Source: Chamaea fasciata (taxonomy: Eukaryota; Chordata; Aves; Passeriformes; Sylviidae). From it: a stretch of 64,000 nt of DNA. Below are positions 1 to 12,400 of the stretch, piece after piece. The stretch spans positions 42,179,656 to 42,243,655 of the forward strand of contig JARCOQ010000007.1 of assembly GCA_029207755.1 (NCBI GenBank). The letters are read 5' to 3'. Made by a program: the position numbers and the translations under genes. The notes under the pieces were generated by a model. That model did no database searches, was not told the DNA's origin, and saw only the letters and a list, made by a program, of their open reading frames with translations. Each line of letters opens with the position of its first letter. Position 1 is the first letter of the stretch.

Positions 1-149
1 CCTCAGAATTTCTCTAATGCTTTCACACCAAAGATGTCAGCCTCTGACCAAAGGAGATTGTGCTCAGTTTTTAAGCAGTGTACTGCATGAGTCAGGGCTG
101 TTCTCATTAGAGCCAGTAGAAGGGATTGAGCCATGTACATAATCAGTTG

Positions 150-203
150 GGATATTCTTATTATTTCGGCTATTCTTATTATTTGGGATATTCTTTTTAT
201 TTA
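150..203. repeat. 18-bp tandem repeat, three copies
   Basis: Three adjacent 18-base units: GGATATTCTTATTATTTC (150-167), GGCTATTCTTATTATTTG (168-185) and GGATATTCTTTTTATTTA (186-203). They differ at only a few positions. The unit is a multiple of three, which keeps a short chance frame open here. Confidence 0.85.
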
Positions 204-1487
204 TCAACTGGAAGTTGATAAAATTTTATTCAAAAATGTGAAAGGAAGAAGGGAGTGGGGGAAACCAAACAAAAACCAAGTGTCACATAGGCTTCCTTTG
301 GGAAGAGATCCTATATCTCAGGAGCAGAAGTTAGACTGCATGGCATGTTCTGCTCCCTGCATTTTCGATAAGTATCTCTTAGAACACTCAGGAGTTGTCA
401 GCACTTGCCCAGGAAATACAGTTCCCATCTGTTTTCATGCTCTCCTGAAAAGAATTCAAAAATCTACTTTAAAGAAAAACTATCAACTATAACTCCTATC
501 TAGCTGCCTTGATCCATTTTTTTCTCATGCATTAAGTAATTTATATAGTTTATGATTTCTTCAAAATACTATTGGAAGGTACATGTTCCTGAAGAGAAAG
601 TGAGCAATAGACAAGTTTTTGCCAATGAATCAGCTGTCTTTGCAGCCTGAAGCCTTTTAAAATGTAATGTAGATATGGCAAAGATAAGAAAAATGCAGAT
701 GCCCACTGCAACTGTGAGAAAATAAAAGAAGGAGAGAGATGTCTATGACACAACCACGAAGAGTTCATTTCCTCAGGTTGTAAAGGAAAATTGAACAAAC
801 AAAAGAGCAGTAAGTACTGATATAAGAGTTTTAGACACTTCTCTGTGCTGTTGAAAGTTTAAAGAGAGCTAGTTTTAGTTGATTCTTTACTAATTCTGTG
901 GCTGCCATTTTGTCATTTGTCTGTGGATTAGCATCTTGGAATCAGGATTGGAGATTTAATGGTGTACGAAACTAGAAAGAAAAAGAAATAACAGTTGTGC
1001 AGAATGACAGTTATGCCATGAATACAAAGAAATAACAGTTAATGCCAGCTTTCTTGGCATATTTGTGATGTACAGTAGTACTTGGAGATGATTAAGGGAT
1101 GTTTTACCCTTTTTATAAGACAAAATACAAAGTCTGAAGCTTGTAATTTCATAGTCCTCTCACTTCTGCTGGTACTGGGGACAATAACAAAACAATATAA
1201 TTATTTCCATTATTGTATTCATTCATCTCTCTTCCAGTAATCCCAACAGGATGATAATTCAGTCTTGCTTGAGTCTTGAAGCTTTGATTTACCCTTTCTT
1301 GCAACTAGTCTCCAAGCCCTTAAGAAAGTACCTTTACTAAACTCGAGCCTCATTAACTTTGAGGAAGTCTGATTCTTTATGTGAGGTGGTGGCAAGTTGA
1401 GTAGCCTGTCAGAACTGCAGAATTAGAGAAATTGTAGAATGGGCAAGGCAAATATAGCAATTGAGCTGTTTTCCTCCAAGTTTCCAG

Positions 1488-2510
1488 TCCAGTTAGAATG
1501 GATTAGAATATTTTCAGTTAGAAGGGACCAATAACAATGATCTAATCCAGCTGTCTGACCACTTCCTGACATTCCTTCCAACCGTTTCACCAGCTTTGTT
1601 TCCTCCCGCCACTGTGCACTTTCAAAGGTCTCAACATCCTTTCTCGAGTTGTGGGGCACAGTACTGAGGTGGGACCATGCAAACATTGAATAGAGCAGGA
1701 CAACCACTTCTTTTGCCTGGATGTTTGTGCTGGTTTTTATGCACCCCAAGATGTGGTTTGCTGTCTTGACTGTCAGGGCACACAGTTGACTGACACGGAG
1801 CTGCTGCCCACCAGCACCCCAGATCCCTTTCTGCAGGGCTGCTCTCCAGCCTCTCCTCTCCCAATTTATACTTGTGCCGGTCTTTCTCCATCCTCGGTGT
1901 GGGATCCAGTATTTGAACTTGTCCAGTTTCATACCATTAATGATTGCCCAGTTCTTAAATCTATCTAGAGCCCTTTGCGAGGCTTCTTGTCCCTCAAGAG
2001 AGTCAACAACACATCCCAGTTTGTTACGGAGAGCAGACTTGTTAGTACTGCATTCAGCTCCTGCATCCAGATTGCTGATAAACATATTGAACAGAACTGT
2101 CCCTAGAACTGAACCCTGAGGAACAGCCCTGGTCACCAGCTGCCAGGGGGATGCAGCTCCATTCGCCACAGCCCTTTGAGCTATGACATTCAGCCAGCTC
2201 CTAACCAGAGCTGGGCAACCTGTCTGGAATGGTGCTGTGACGGATGGTATCAAAAATCTTACACTAAATCCCAGGAAAAACAACTGTCTGCTGCCTCCCC
2301 TTCATCCATGAAGCAGCTGATAACACCTTTCAGATTAAGAAGCAGGTTGAGCATCTCTGAGACTTGTTCTCAGAAGTGTGCTGGTGACAGCTGGTAGTGT
2401 CTTCATGCTGTGGATATTTCAGTACTGGGACCAGAACAGATGCTAATCGCGGTACTTTGAAGAGACTTGTCAGCCATGCAATTATTATGTGACTATATGG
2501 GGTTTTCTTT
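1488..2510 (-). mobile_element. CR1 LINE, truncated ORF2 reverse-transcriptase relic (copy 1)
   Basis: The minus strand encodes a broken CR1-type reverse transcriptase. In order it shows a stretch related to EVPADWKLASVVPVFKK (near 2420-2480), PSVTAPFQT, the PQGSVLGTVLFNMFISNLDAG block (near 2060-2130), VDSLEGQEASQRALDR, and a C-terminal segment ending in KLVKRLEGMS near 1570. A single frame stays open from 2283 to 1423, but the catalytic Asp-Asp after the FxDD position has become SALRN, so the enzyme is dead. After KRLEGMS the sequence jumps to the CR1 3' tail (GGTCCCTTCTAACTG, then ATTCTAATCCATTCTAAC), so several hundred bases of the 3' region are missing. The 5' end is lost, as is usual for CR1. 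Confidence 0.85.
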
Positions 2511-3209
2511 TGTACAGCAGTTGCTGGCATCTTTCCATCAATTGTTCTTACGGCGACATCCTAAAAGATTCTCATTTTTCCTTTTTTGCTCTGCTCTTAC
2601 AGGCCTGGCAAAAATATATAATCCAAAACATTTTATGCTGTTATCAGAGAATATGGATTGTTGCATGAGTTCATCCTTTTTCATCTTTTGTTAATTGTAA
2701 TAAAATGCACTATGTTATTGTTTTGTGCTGATGTCAGCTGGGAGGAATACAGCAGCCATCATCCTGTGTTCTGTTAAAGGAAAAATGGGAGGTGCAAATG
2801 GAACCACTGGATCTTCCTTTAAAAAATGCTTTTAGACTGCATCATTTTGAAAAGTGATAAATGAGAAAATGAGCAGTCATAGAGTCTTAATCTTACCATA
2901 TTACAAAATTAGGTTGCTTCAAGGTGAGTTACAGATGTACAGAGGCCAAGAAAGACAGCAATTAAATATTTAATAGGTTAAGTCTAGTGCAATCAGTCAG
3001 AAGAATCAAGGACGAAAGAAAATCCATGGCAGTGACTGATGGCATATGATTTCTCATGCATTGGAGTTATATCTTAGCTTCTGAGGATGTTTTCAAGTTT
3101 TTGAAGAACAGAAAAATATCTAAAAAAGATAATTGGAAAAATGCTATTCTATTCTTCTCAAGTTTAATTATTTAATCCTTTCAGAAATGCATCAAGAAAT
3201 CCATCAGGG

Positions 3210-3296
3210 TTTTTTTTTGTTGTTGTTGTGGGTTTGTTTTTTGTTGTTGTTGTTTTGTTTTTGTTTGGTTTTTTTTGGTTTTTTGGGTTTTTTTCT
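3210..3296. repeat. T/G-rich low-complexity tract
   Basis: Runs of T are mixed with GTT triplets and GGTTT, for example TTGTTGTTGTTG twice. No defined unit is kept throughout. Confidence 0.85.
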
Positions 3297-3597
3297 TCTT
3301 TCACATTAGCTGCAGAGGATAGAAGGGTGGAAAGGGAGAGAGATGTAAGGGGAAGGAAATGTAAGCTACAGGCATTATACTACTGCTTCATCTGACCTAC
3401 TTGCCCACATGTTGTCATCAAAACTTGATTGTCAAGATAGAAGATATTACTTTTGGTATCCCAGTATATCTGTGCCTGGAAGTAATATCATCATCTCTCT
3501 GAATTCAGTTAAAGGAATCTTCTTCACTTCTTGCCTGAATTACTGCATGTTGTGTTGCAGACTGTTGAAAAACTGTTATATATTACCCATGACATTT

Positions 3598-3634
3598 AAA
3601 AAAAAAAAAAAAAGAGAGAGAGAGAGAGAGAGAG
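3598..3634. repeat. A16 followed by (GA)n microsatellite
   Basis: Sixteen A (3598-3613) run into about ten GA units ending at 3634. The tract is pure purine on the + strand. Confidence 0.95.
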
Positions 3635-6437
3635 GGAACTGGAAGGGAGGGATTGTATTAAATGAGCAGGAAAGACTATTTTAATAGTAGTCCATAGGGA
3701 TGCTGGGGGCGTATTTCCAAAGGATATATAGAAAGGAAGCAGCTCAACTTAGGCATAACCAGCAAGAATAGAAGCAACACTTTCTTCTGTTTGTTACAAT
3801 CCTGTAAGTGATAGTAAAAGGAAAGTTGAGGAGCTCCATTTCAGACATACCAACATTTCATTAGACAGTCCAGAAACCTTTTGCCCAGAGTTCTGCAAGA
3901 AGGCTAAACGTTGTGTCCAAGTTGGCTGGGAGGCTAGATTGAGGTTGAATTGAAATGTAAGCTGGCAAGATCAAGTAGAAACATAGGTTTGAATCAGTAT
4001 AAATAATGTAAAAAACTGAGGCAGAATCTGGTACAAGAAAAGACTGAATTGAAGGCATTACATTTCCACCAATACACAGTTCTTCTCTCTTCTTTAATAT
4101 TCCAGCCAACAGCACCGTTGATGCCTTAATGGAATGCCCTTTTCATACAGCATACACAACAATTGATCTTTCTGCTCTCTAATTTATTAATTATAAATAT
4201 TTATGAATTATTTATTATTTAGTTAAAAAAAGCTTGTTTAGAGCAGCTGATGAGGTGCTGAGTTATTATAGTGCCATTAATGAACAAATCATGAAACAGA
4301 AATTTTAATGTGTTGAATACTGAACAGGGAAATTCAACTATTAGAGTCACTTCCAATAACTGTTAGGCATTTACAAGAAAAGAATTTACATAATTCAACT
4401 GATAAGCTTTTGTGGTGTTCACAAAGGTGTATGATAAAAAATAGTCAGGGGAGTGTAGTGGTGAGGTAATCATGTGTCCAGTAGATGGTGGTCAATCTCA
4501 TGTCAGTCTAATACTTACCAATGTCAGATTTACCTACAACTCTCATGGTATTTGAGATGTGTTGTTTCCTGTTCCAAGAGTGAGAGTGGCATCCTTCAGA
4601 AAGTTCTGTCCACTTAAAAACCTGAAAATACTGTTAATTTGCACTTGGCTTCTCTGAAGAATGCAAAGACTGAAGGAAAATTGCTTGGAGTAGATGAAGT
4701 AGATTAAACCATAAGGAATGAATCAAGGGTGCAAGCACAGTATCATGCTTTCATTTTCAATTAATTTCATCAGTTGATGGATCTCTTAAAAGGTGGAATA
4801 GAGCTTAAAGGTGAAATGGAGCAAACTAATATTGTTTTGGTGTTTGTATACCCCATACCTAACAATACCAAAGGGAGGACACTTGTAAGAGGGTGAAAAT
4901 TGGCCTGTGTGTAACTACACGTGTCCTTCTTGCATCCAGAACCATGTGTTGTTGTTAACAAAACCATGCTTTGAGAAATAAGAAACAAACTAGAGGTATG
5001 TCACAGGGCTGGCTTAGCACTGCATCTCTAGAAGAATTAGAAGATAGTAAAGAGCATGTCATGTTGGTAGAGGTGCTTCCGCACCTTTGTGAAGGGAATG
5101 ATGATAGTTTAGTAAGTCACTGGCCTTTACTGCTGATGGAAGTGATCTTTTAGCTTCAGTGGGAAGGGAGAGGCCATTCAATTACTGTGCTTGGCTATTA
5201 TTTTCAATTAACATTACCATGAATACAAAAGTTCTTAGATTTTCTCTTTGTTGCTCTTAGCAACCTCGAACAGAACAATACTATGGTAAATTCCCAAGAT
5301 TTCCTCTGAATCTTCTGTATTTCTACTTCATGTTGTGTCCTTTGGATTTAATCAACTTTTTGCCACACAGAAAAGTTTAACTTAAAAATATGACTGGATT
5401 TGGATCTTTTTTCATACCTCTTGCTATATGAAGTACGCGCTGCATGCAGAATTTGCACTGGTTTAACTGAGATTCGTGTCTAAGAGTATTTAAAAAATAT
5501 TCAAAATGGGGAAGAAAACCCACTCATTTTCCTAACATTGATAGAGGTGCATTCAGCTAAAACTTGTGAAAATCATTCCTGCAAACAATCCTTAATTGTA
5601 CTACCTTCCATTCTCTTAGGATACACAGTCCTTCATCTCTTTTAGTCCTTTTAGTCAAGTAAGATGAAGGTCTTTGAGGGCATGGGGAATATGGGTGCAT
5701 CTCTTGTGGTAAGGGGATCAGTTGTGTGTAAATAGCTGTTGTGGTTCTTTACAACAGGGATTAGCTGTCAGATAGGAGTGTGGCAGCTTCCCACCTCTGG
5801 TAATAAGCATTACTACATGTGTAGGATGGATGACAAATGGAACTTTGATTGATAGACTTAGTGATTAAATTCTGCAGTTTACAAGGAAGTATTTTCAGCT
5901 CTGTCATCATTTCTCAGCTGTGTCACAAGGACCTATCAAAGAGGCATCAGTACACTTTAAAAGTATGATTCCAGCTGCTCAGAAAGAAGCTTCTTTTATG
6001 TCCCCTTCAGCAGCTGCAATGTTTATATGCAGAGATAAAGCCATTGTGTCACATAAGCATAGGACACTCATAGAAATGCACTTCAGCAGCATCTCATCAC
6101 AAGCAGCACAGCTTTAGCTGCATTTCACAGCTGATGTATGAATGTGTGATTCCAAGTGCATAAAGCACCTGTGATAGGCTATTCCCTCTGCTCCGCTAGT
6201 CTGCACTGTCTTTTAAACCTGTTTCCTCCTCAGCTCTATCACAGGTTGATCTTTGCCAGCTGTTTTACCAGCTCATTCTACTATTTTTCACAGGCTGTCT
6301 GCAAAGTACTATTCCCCAGTTCTTCTGGGTTTCGGTATGCTTATATGCAATTTCTATTTACTCTATGAACCACTCCTTATCCCACAGCATTCTATGGATA
6401 ATGTGCCACTGTAACTGCTGACTTATCTACACTACAG

Positions 6438-7320
6438 CAGTGATCTCCAAACTTTCTTGATTTCACCTCCTTATCATTAAAAAGTCTTTGAGCTTGCACC
6501 CCCTACATATGTGCATTTATTTAGTCATAACTCTACTTGTATTACTACATATATGTACTATTGTACTAATATATTGTGTGTATTTTTGAATGTACACAAA
6601 AATATAAATTAAAAAAAGGATGAGATTAGGACAACAAACAATATTTTGAAATAATTAATTTTATTTGTTCTTAGAACAGTAAACCCTTTTGTAGTCATCC
6701 TTAAAATGTCACCTGTCTTTGAAGGGACAGATTGTGTTTGTTTTTTTCAATATATTTGCTAGGTAGCATACTGCTGACAGCTATTTGTCATCTCAAAAAA
6801 GGTCAGCAAATTTGGAACATTTGGTTTTTTTGTGTAAGTATGTAACTTATCCTGAAGTTGGATAGCTCAGTGAAAGCACTTTGCCACAAGATAACCAAAC
6901 TACTTTTCTGGGGTACAAAAGATTTTCACAGTCAATCCTGACCCTATCTCACTACAAAGTTTTGTAAAAAATCTGCTGGTTTAAAGTCTTGCTAACTAAG
7001 GAATGCAGTTTGTTGCCATGTTGTTTTCCATGTATTATTCCAGTAGTTTTTACCGTGGCAGGAGGAACAAGCATTTCACCAGTGCTGTGTGGCTCTTTTT
7101 TCTTTCGCTCTTAAGAAACCTCTTACTACAAAACAGTCTTCTGATAATTACAAAAGATGTTTGGCCTAGTTCTTGTCAGATCAGATTGTCACTGTTTTTA
7201 CCTCATAAAGTGGCTGATGAGGAGCTTGAACTAGGAGTTGAAGTAGTGTCAACTTTGCCATTTTTTGTTGTTCACTTGTGCTCACATTATCAGTCTTCTC
7301 AGGTTGTGGTTTCTTTGTAG
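6438..7320. mobile_element. Possible hAT-like DNA transposon relic
   Basis: The left edge CAGTGATCTCCAAACTTTCT has the CAGTG start and CCAAACTTT core common to terminal inverted repeats of hAT transposons. It is followed by TTCACCTCCTTATCATTAAA and GCACCCCCTACATATGTGCA, typical of the A/T-rich ends of such elements. A matching right inverted repeat and an 8-bp target duplication were not found. The frame at 7003-7320 encodes no recognisable transposase motif. The right limit is a guess; this could simply be unique intron. Confidence 0.3.
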
Positions 7321-9419
7321 GAATGTTTCTAAGACAGTTGGCCATTTTGCATAGTTTTGTTTAGTTAAAACTAGTTAATATAATCCATAAATCAACTTAA
7401 CCAGGTGCCTGTAAGCTGCAATATTACAATATATGCTGAAAATGGCTGAACAAGTAAGGGTATCACTTTGAACCCTTTGCACCATGGAGCAGCCACTCTT
7501 CCCCCAGGACACCTCACAGGCCACATGTGACATGGGACCCTCTGACATGCTGGCAGTCATATTTATTTATGTTCCAGAGGCTGCCTAAGAACTGTTGTCT
7601 GAACAACAGATGAAAAATAACATAACTATGAAATAAATGCCAATTGATGCTGCAAAGCTTTCAACTTGCATCTATCATTCCAATGCTTATTGATTAATGG
7701 TGTGTTTTCCCAACCCATATTTGTCATGTCAATTAATGAAGTATTCTCTTAGTATGAGGAACAAATTGATCTTTTAGAGGAGTATTTGCTGTCCTTGTGT
7801 GTGAAGGTAAAACTACTTGTAAAGTATGTGTTTTATTCCAGCAAAGTGTTGGGCCTCTTGGATCAGCTGGATGTTCTGCAGAAGGGAAGGGGGCATGATA
7901 CTGGAAAAGCAGGGCTCTTTCTGGATTTCAATAGAAAGACCAGGTGACAAATGGCTTAATAAGATAGCCATTTCAGTCAGAGAGGGTTGTAGATAGTGAG
8001 CAATTTCTACACTCTTTCAGTGTCTAGGAACCTTGTTTTTGTGCAGCACTGGGTGCAGCTCAGATGTATTTTCCCACAGCACTTTGCCCAGATCCTGTCT
8101 GCAGAGTTTCCTGCCTCCCTCCTGTTCTGTAGCACTTTTATTTTGAGTAGCAAACAGAATCATGTAACTACTCCTGACAAGTTGTGAGGTTATCTCTGTC
8201 ACATCACCCACCAGTCCACAGCACAGGCTAGCACAGGGCACTCCCACAGGTTCCCATGCAGTGGCTGCTACTGCTCTGCAATGGGCTTCTCAAGCCTCAA
8301 GTACAAGGTCCAACAGAGCCGATGGCCTGGTCGAGATCACTGCCCCCCCCAAATACAACATCTTCTGAAGGCTCCCAGTACACTAGTAGGAGAAACATAC
8401 ATCTCTAAGCAGAGAACATGGCTCATATCTGGGATGTAAGTATTTCCCCCCATAGTTTGACAAAAATGGAAAACACTATCACAGGTGATGGGGACAATAA
8501 CAGGTTTTTCATAGTTCAAGATTTAAAAAAAGACCATCCAGCACTTTAGATAGTTGGAAGATGTAGTGGGTGAACAAACTACCTTACAAGATCATGAAGA
8601 TTTGACATAATCAAAAGTGGTTCTCTGTTAGATTCTCAAAGTGAATACTGCATGACATTTAAAATTTATCCAGTTAAATAGAACAAAATTTATATGAGAT
8701 ACTCCTGTGCATGAGTCTCCAGGACACTCTGAAAGGTAAACTGGCTTCTACAGAAATCTCTAAAAAGTTGAGGGACATATTCCATGGTTTCAGGTAAATA
8801 TATATATATAAAAAAAAACCAAACAGAAAAGTGTTCATCGTTTTCCAGATAGTGAGAGGCAAAATGTGACTTTTGTATCCTTTCCAGGTATTGCTGGGCA
8901 AGGGGTCACTGACTAATTGTGAAAGTCACTGTTACAGCACTGTTTCATAGCATAACTCCTTGGACTATGTGGAAGGAACTCTGAGTAGCTGAGGGGGAAG
9001 AAAGCTTAAATCTTTTTTTCTCAAATTTTTTCTTGTGAATGAAGCAGTTTTGTAAAAGATTGTGTTTTGGTAGAATAATAACGGTCTTATTTATAAAGGG
9101 TGAAGGGTAGGAGTTTGTAAGATTTTCATAGCTTTCAGTAAAGTAAATCAATGTTAATTTCAGCCAAAATCTAGTTATTTCTTTGACAAATTTTGTTCTT
9201 ATCAAAAACTCTGAAAGGCATTTATGCTTTAACAATCTGTATATAGATATTAGGGGCTTATTTATCAGCACAATTTGACCTATTTAATGTTATGGAAACC
9301 TAGGAGAAAGATTGGAATGTAAAACCAGTGTTTTTCAGCCTATAGAGGGTCATACACATGGTCTAAAGGCTGGGGAAGGGCACTGTAAATAAATACGTAG
9401 ATCTGTCATACACCCCCAC

Positions 9420-9468
9420 AGTGTGTGTGTGTATATATATGTGTCTGCGTGTGTACGTATGTACATAT
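9420..9468. repeat. TG/TA/TGTACG alternating microsatellite
   Basis: GTGTGTGTGTGT is followed by ATATATAT, then an imperfect GTGTCTGCGTGTGTACGTAT. It is a purine-pyrimidine alternating tract that can adopt left-handed DNA. Confidence 0.85.
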
Positions 9469-12400
9469 TTCTAAATCACATATTTCTAAATAATTTCTAA
9501 GTGAGAAGCAAAGTATTTGAAAGTTTATGGGCCACTGTTCTAATGAGAAACACAGAAAACTTTGGTATTTGCTGCCTTTGAATCTTGTAGGGGGAAGAGT
9601 GATTATGATTATAATCATCAGCAGTTAGAGAGGATGTATTGCAAAGCTTTGCACAGCCTTACAGCTGAAGATTATAAATGGACACCATTCAGTTCCTAAA
9701 GGGTATTGTAATGAAGATGGTACGCCCTTTTATGAAATATTAATTACAGAGCTCGAACTTACTGATAAGTTAGGTATCATGCTATTACATTTCTTGTGTG
9801 TACGTTTTTTTGGTGTTCTAAAAGTGTCAAACTCATAAACCTACAGATCATGATGTTTTGAAATACAAAAAAAAAAAAAAGAAGAAATAGGGTGAAGCCA
9901 CATTTCCAGTGAATTTTGCAACATTAAAATATCATTAAGAATAAAGGTTAAAACAGCTTATCCTTCTTCTGTTTTTTAATGTCTTTGCACATGGCAGTAT
10001 GGTCAGGCTCATTTTGAGATCTAGGAAGAAGGGTTTGATTTGTTAAATCTTAATCCCACTTCAATGTAAAGACCTTGTAAGCCTTTTGATTTCAAGTCTG
10101 AATAAAGAAGTGTTATTAGTGATTTGGATTGGGAAGACAATTGTCCTATTCCTTAAATAGTTTAATATTGTTTCAGCAATACTCTCCCCAAATATAAAAG
10201 CTTGGGAGGACAATAATCCAGAAGCAAACACAAACTCATTATCTCTTGGCAGTTTTGTGAGGACATCATGGTTTCAATTCATTTGTTACACGTTGACTTG
10301 CTCTTTGAGTTTTCAGTCATACATACATTCTTTTTTAATTCATAGCACTGTGGAGAATATTGAGAGAATAGCAAACATTCCTTTCAGCAGTAGTCCTCAA
10401 ACAAGTGTTCGTTCAGTCTCTAAGATTTTCTGGAGATCTCAGCCATTTGATCACATAAGGAGTGAGAAACAGATCCCCAGGGAGGAACAGAGAAGAGTCC
10501 TGCATCCTGACAATTTCATGGACAGATGAAATGTGTCATAGGATACTCTAACGTATCTTTAAAGGTGGAAAAAAAAAATGCATTTTACAGAGAATTTTCA
10601 GTTCTTTGTTGTATTTGTCTTGAGGGATAATAGAGTATTTGCCTAGGGGGTTTTCTGTTGAGCAGCTTGATTTGCCTCAGCACTACCAAAGTTGATGTTA
10701 CTTTCCCTCCATATTGATAGAAGTTCTAAGACAGTAAGAGGATGTGGAAGGACAGAGGAAAGTTCTCTTGTGTCTCGCTGCTGCGTGCCGTGAACAAGCA
10801 CATACAAATGCAATTTTATACTCAGGCCTGTGGTTCCAATGATTTATTTTAAATGGGCTTTCAATTTATTTGAAATAAATGCTAGCCCTGTGAAATTGCT
10901 ATTTTAGTGGCCCTAAAGGATGAGACAGGATACTTTGTAATTTATGGTAGAGGAGCTATCTCCACTCCTGGCCAAAGATTTTTGCATTTAATGACAGATC
11001 TCAAATCTGTTGCAAAATTTTCTGTAGCACGTAGTGGTAGTGTTCTGTGTGAGTGCTACAAGAGGTTATGCTGCTTTAATAATTGTCTTAAATGTGGTCA
11101 GAAATACTTGTGAGAAAACACCCTCCTATGTGCTGTAAAGGTCAAAAAAGGGTATAGAAAACCAAAACTGACATGGATGAAGGCACAAATAATTTTCTTC
11201 ATTGTGTTATCTGAACTGCCTATACCCAAGAGTATTTTAGAGATTCAGAGGCAGGAACATGAAGCAAAGCCTCCAACCTGTGAAGATTTTTTTCATGTGT
11301 GTAGCTTCTTGCAGCTCTGAAATAGATGACTGGGTTAAAAGATCTTCCTTTTGAAAACGAATAAATGCTAGAAAGGCAGTGGTTCTGCAGTGGAAAAAGA
11401 CTGGTAGAAAGAAGCATTCAGATTACAGTCCAATATGAATAGCAGCTAAGGATTTAGAGAATAATTCTAGAGGATAGCAGCCCCATGAGCTTATAGTCTG
11501 GGATAAATCAGAACATGATAAAATTCATGACAAATCTAGTAAGTGAGATTATAGAGCTGAATTGGACTGGAGCCCCTCTGGCTTGACTCTGGAAAACTAG
11601 GCCTCCTCTACTTCAGCTAAAAAGGTGTATTTTGCTATAGTATTTAGGAATTGCCAATGTAGGACTCCAATTCCATGCATCACTAGTCTTGATGTGGGTT
11701 TTGGATTCTTCCTTTAGTCTAAATGAAAGAAAAATCCTGCTCTCCCAGGGGTCGGACACTTTTTTCTGAGTATACTGGGGAAAAGAAGTGAAAGCTTTTT
11801 CTCCCATCTTTTAAGATCTAAGTATCAAAAATTATTTGTATCTTAAGGAAACAAGACTAACCAATTTATAATTGCTTCAGGGGAAATAGAGGGCTTGCCA
11901 ATGGCAAAATTATCAGAGAAAGAATTGGTGATAACTGGCACCTGTTGGAGATGGAAATAGACAATGTGCTGTTCCTAGACTATGCTGACTTCAACCTGCT
12001 ATCTGAAATAATAAAAAAGGCTCCAGTGGAAGTATGTCTGCAGTTTCTGTATTTCTTAGGCAATATTCAAGTATTAAAATCCAGAAGATGTTAACCAGAG
12101 CTGAGAATGTGTTTCCTGAAAGAATTTTAGTTGGTAAACCATTTGCTTGGAGTTGCCAATAGAGCAGCCCCCTCTGTCTGCTGAAAATTTTGAAGAGCTT
12201 TGTCTAAGGCTCCTCCTGAGGTTGACTCAGATCTAGATCTAGGCAGTGGATAAATTCTGCTTAGATCATGACAACGTCCTACCTTTGCTTTCAGACTTTT
12301 TGTGTGTCTTTTTTTAATGACATTTGTTAATGTTGTGAGCAGCTGCAGTGTGCCTCCTGCAAAGGGAGTACCTAGCTCAGACTAGCACAGCAGAGTCAGC

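Larger units (their letters stand above)
2511..6437. other. Intronic sequence without recognised genes
   Basis: Apart from the T/G tract near 3.2 kb and the A/GA tract near 3.6 kb I see only unique AT-rich intron. The short frames at 4971-5153, 5920-6117 and 6156-6368 have no homology I recognise and no splice-site or codon pattern that would support an exon. Confidence 0.6.

Noticed and set aside
133..492. 119-codon frame near the window start.
   Set aside because: The first part is the 18-bp tandem repeat read in frame and the rest has no recognisable feature or splice context.
1423..2283. 286-codon minus-strand frame that could be called a gene.
   Set aside because: It is CR1 reverse-transcriptase relic with the catalytic aspartates lost and the end running into the LINE tail and flank.
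9326..9537. CAGTGTTTTTCAGCCTA at one end and a CACTG at the other, about 210 bp apart, suggested a small hAT-like element.
   Set aside because: The inner parts of the two ends do not pair and there is no 8-bp target duplication.
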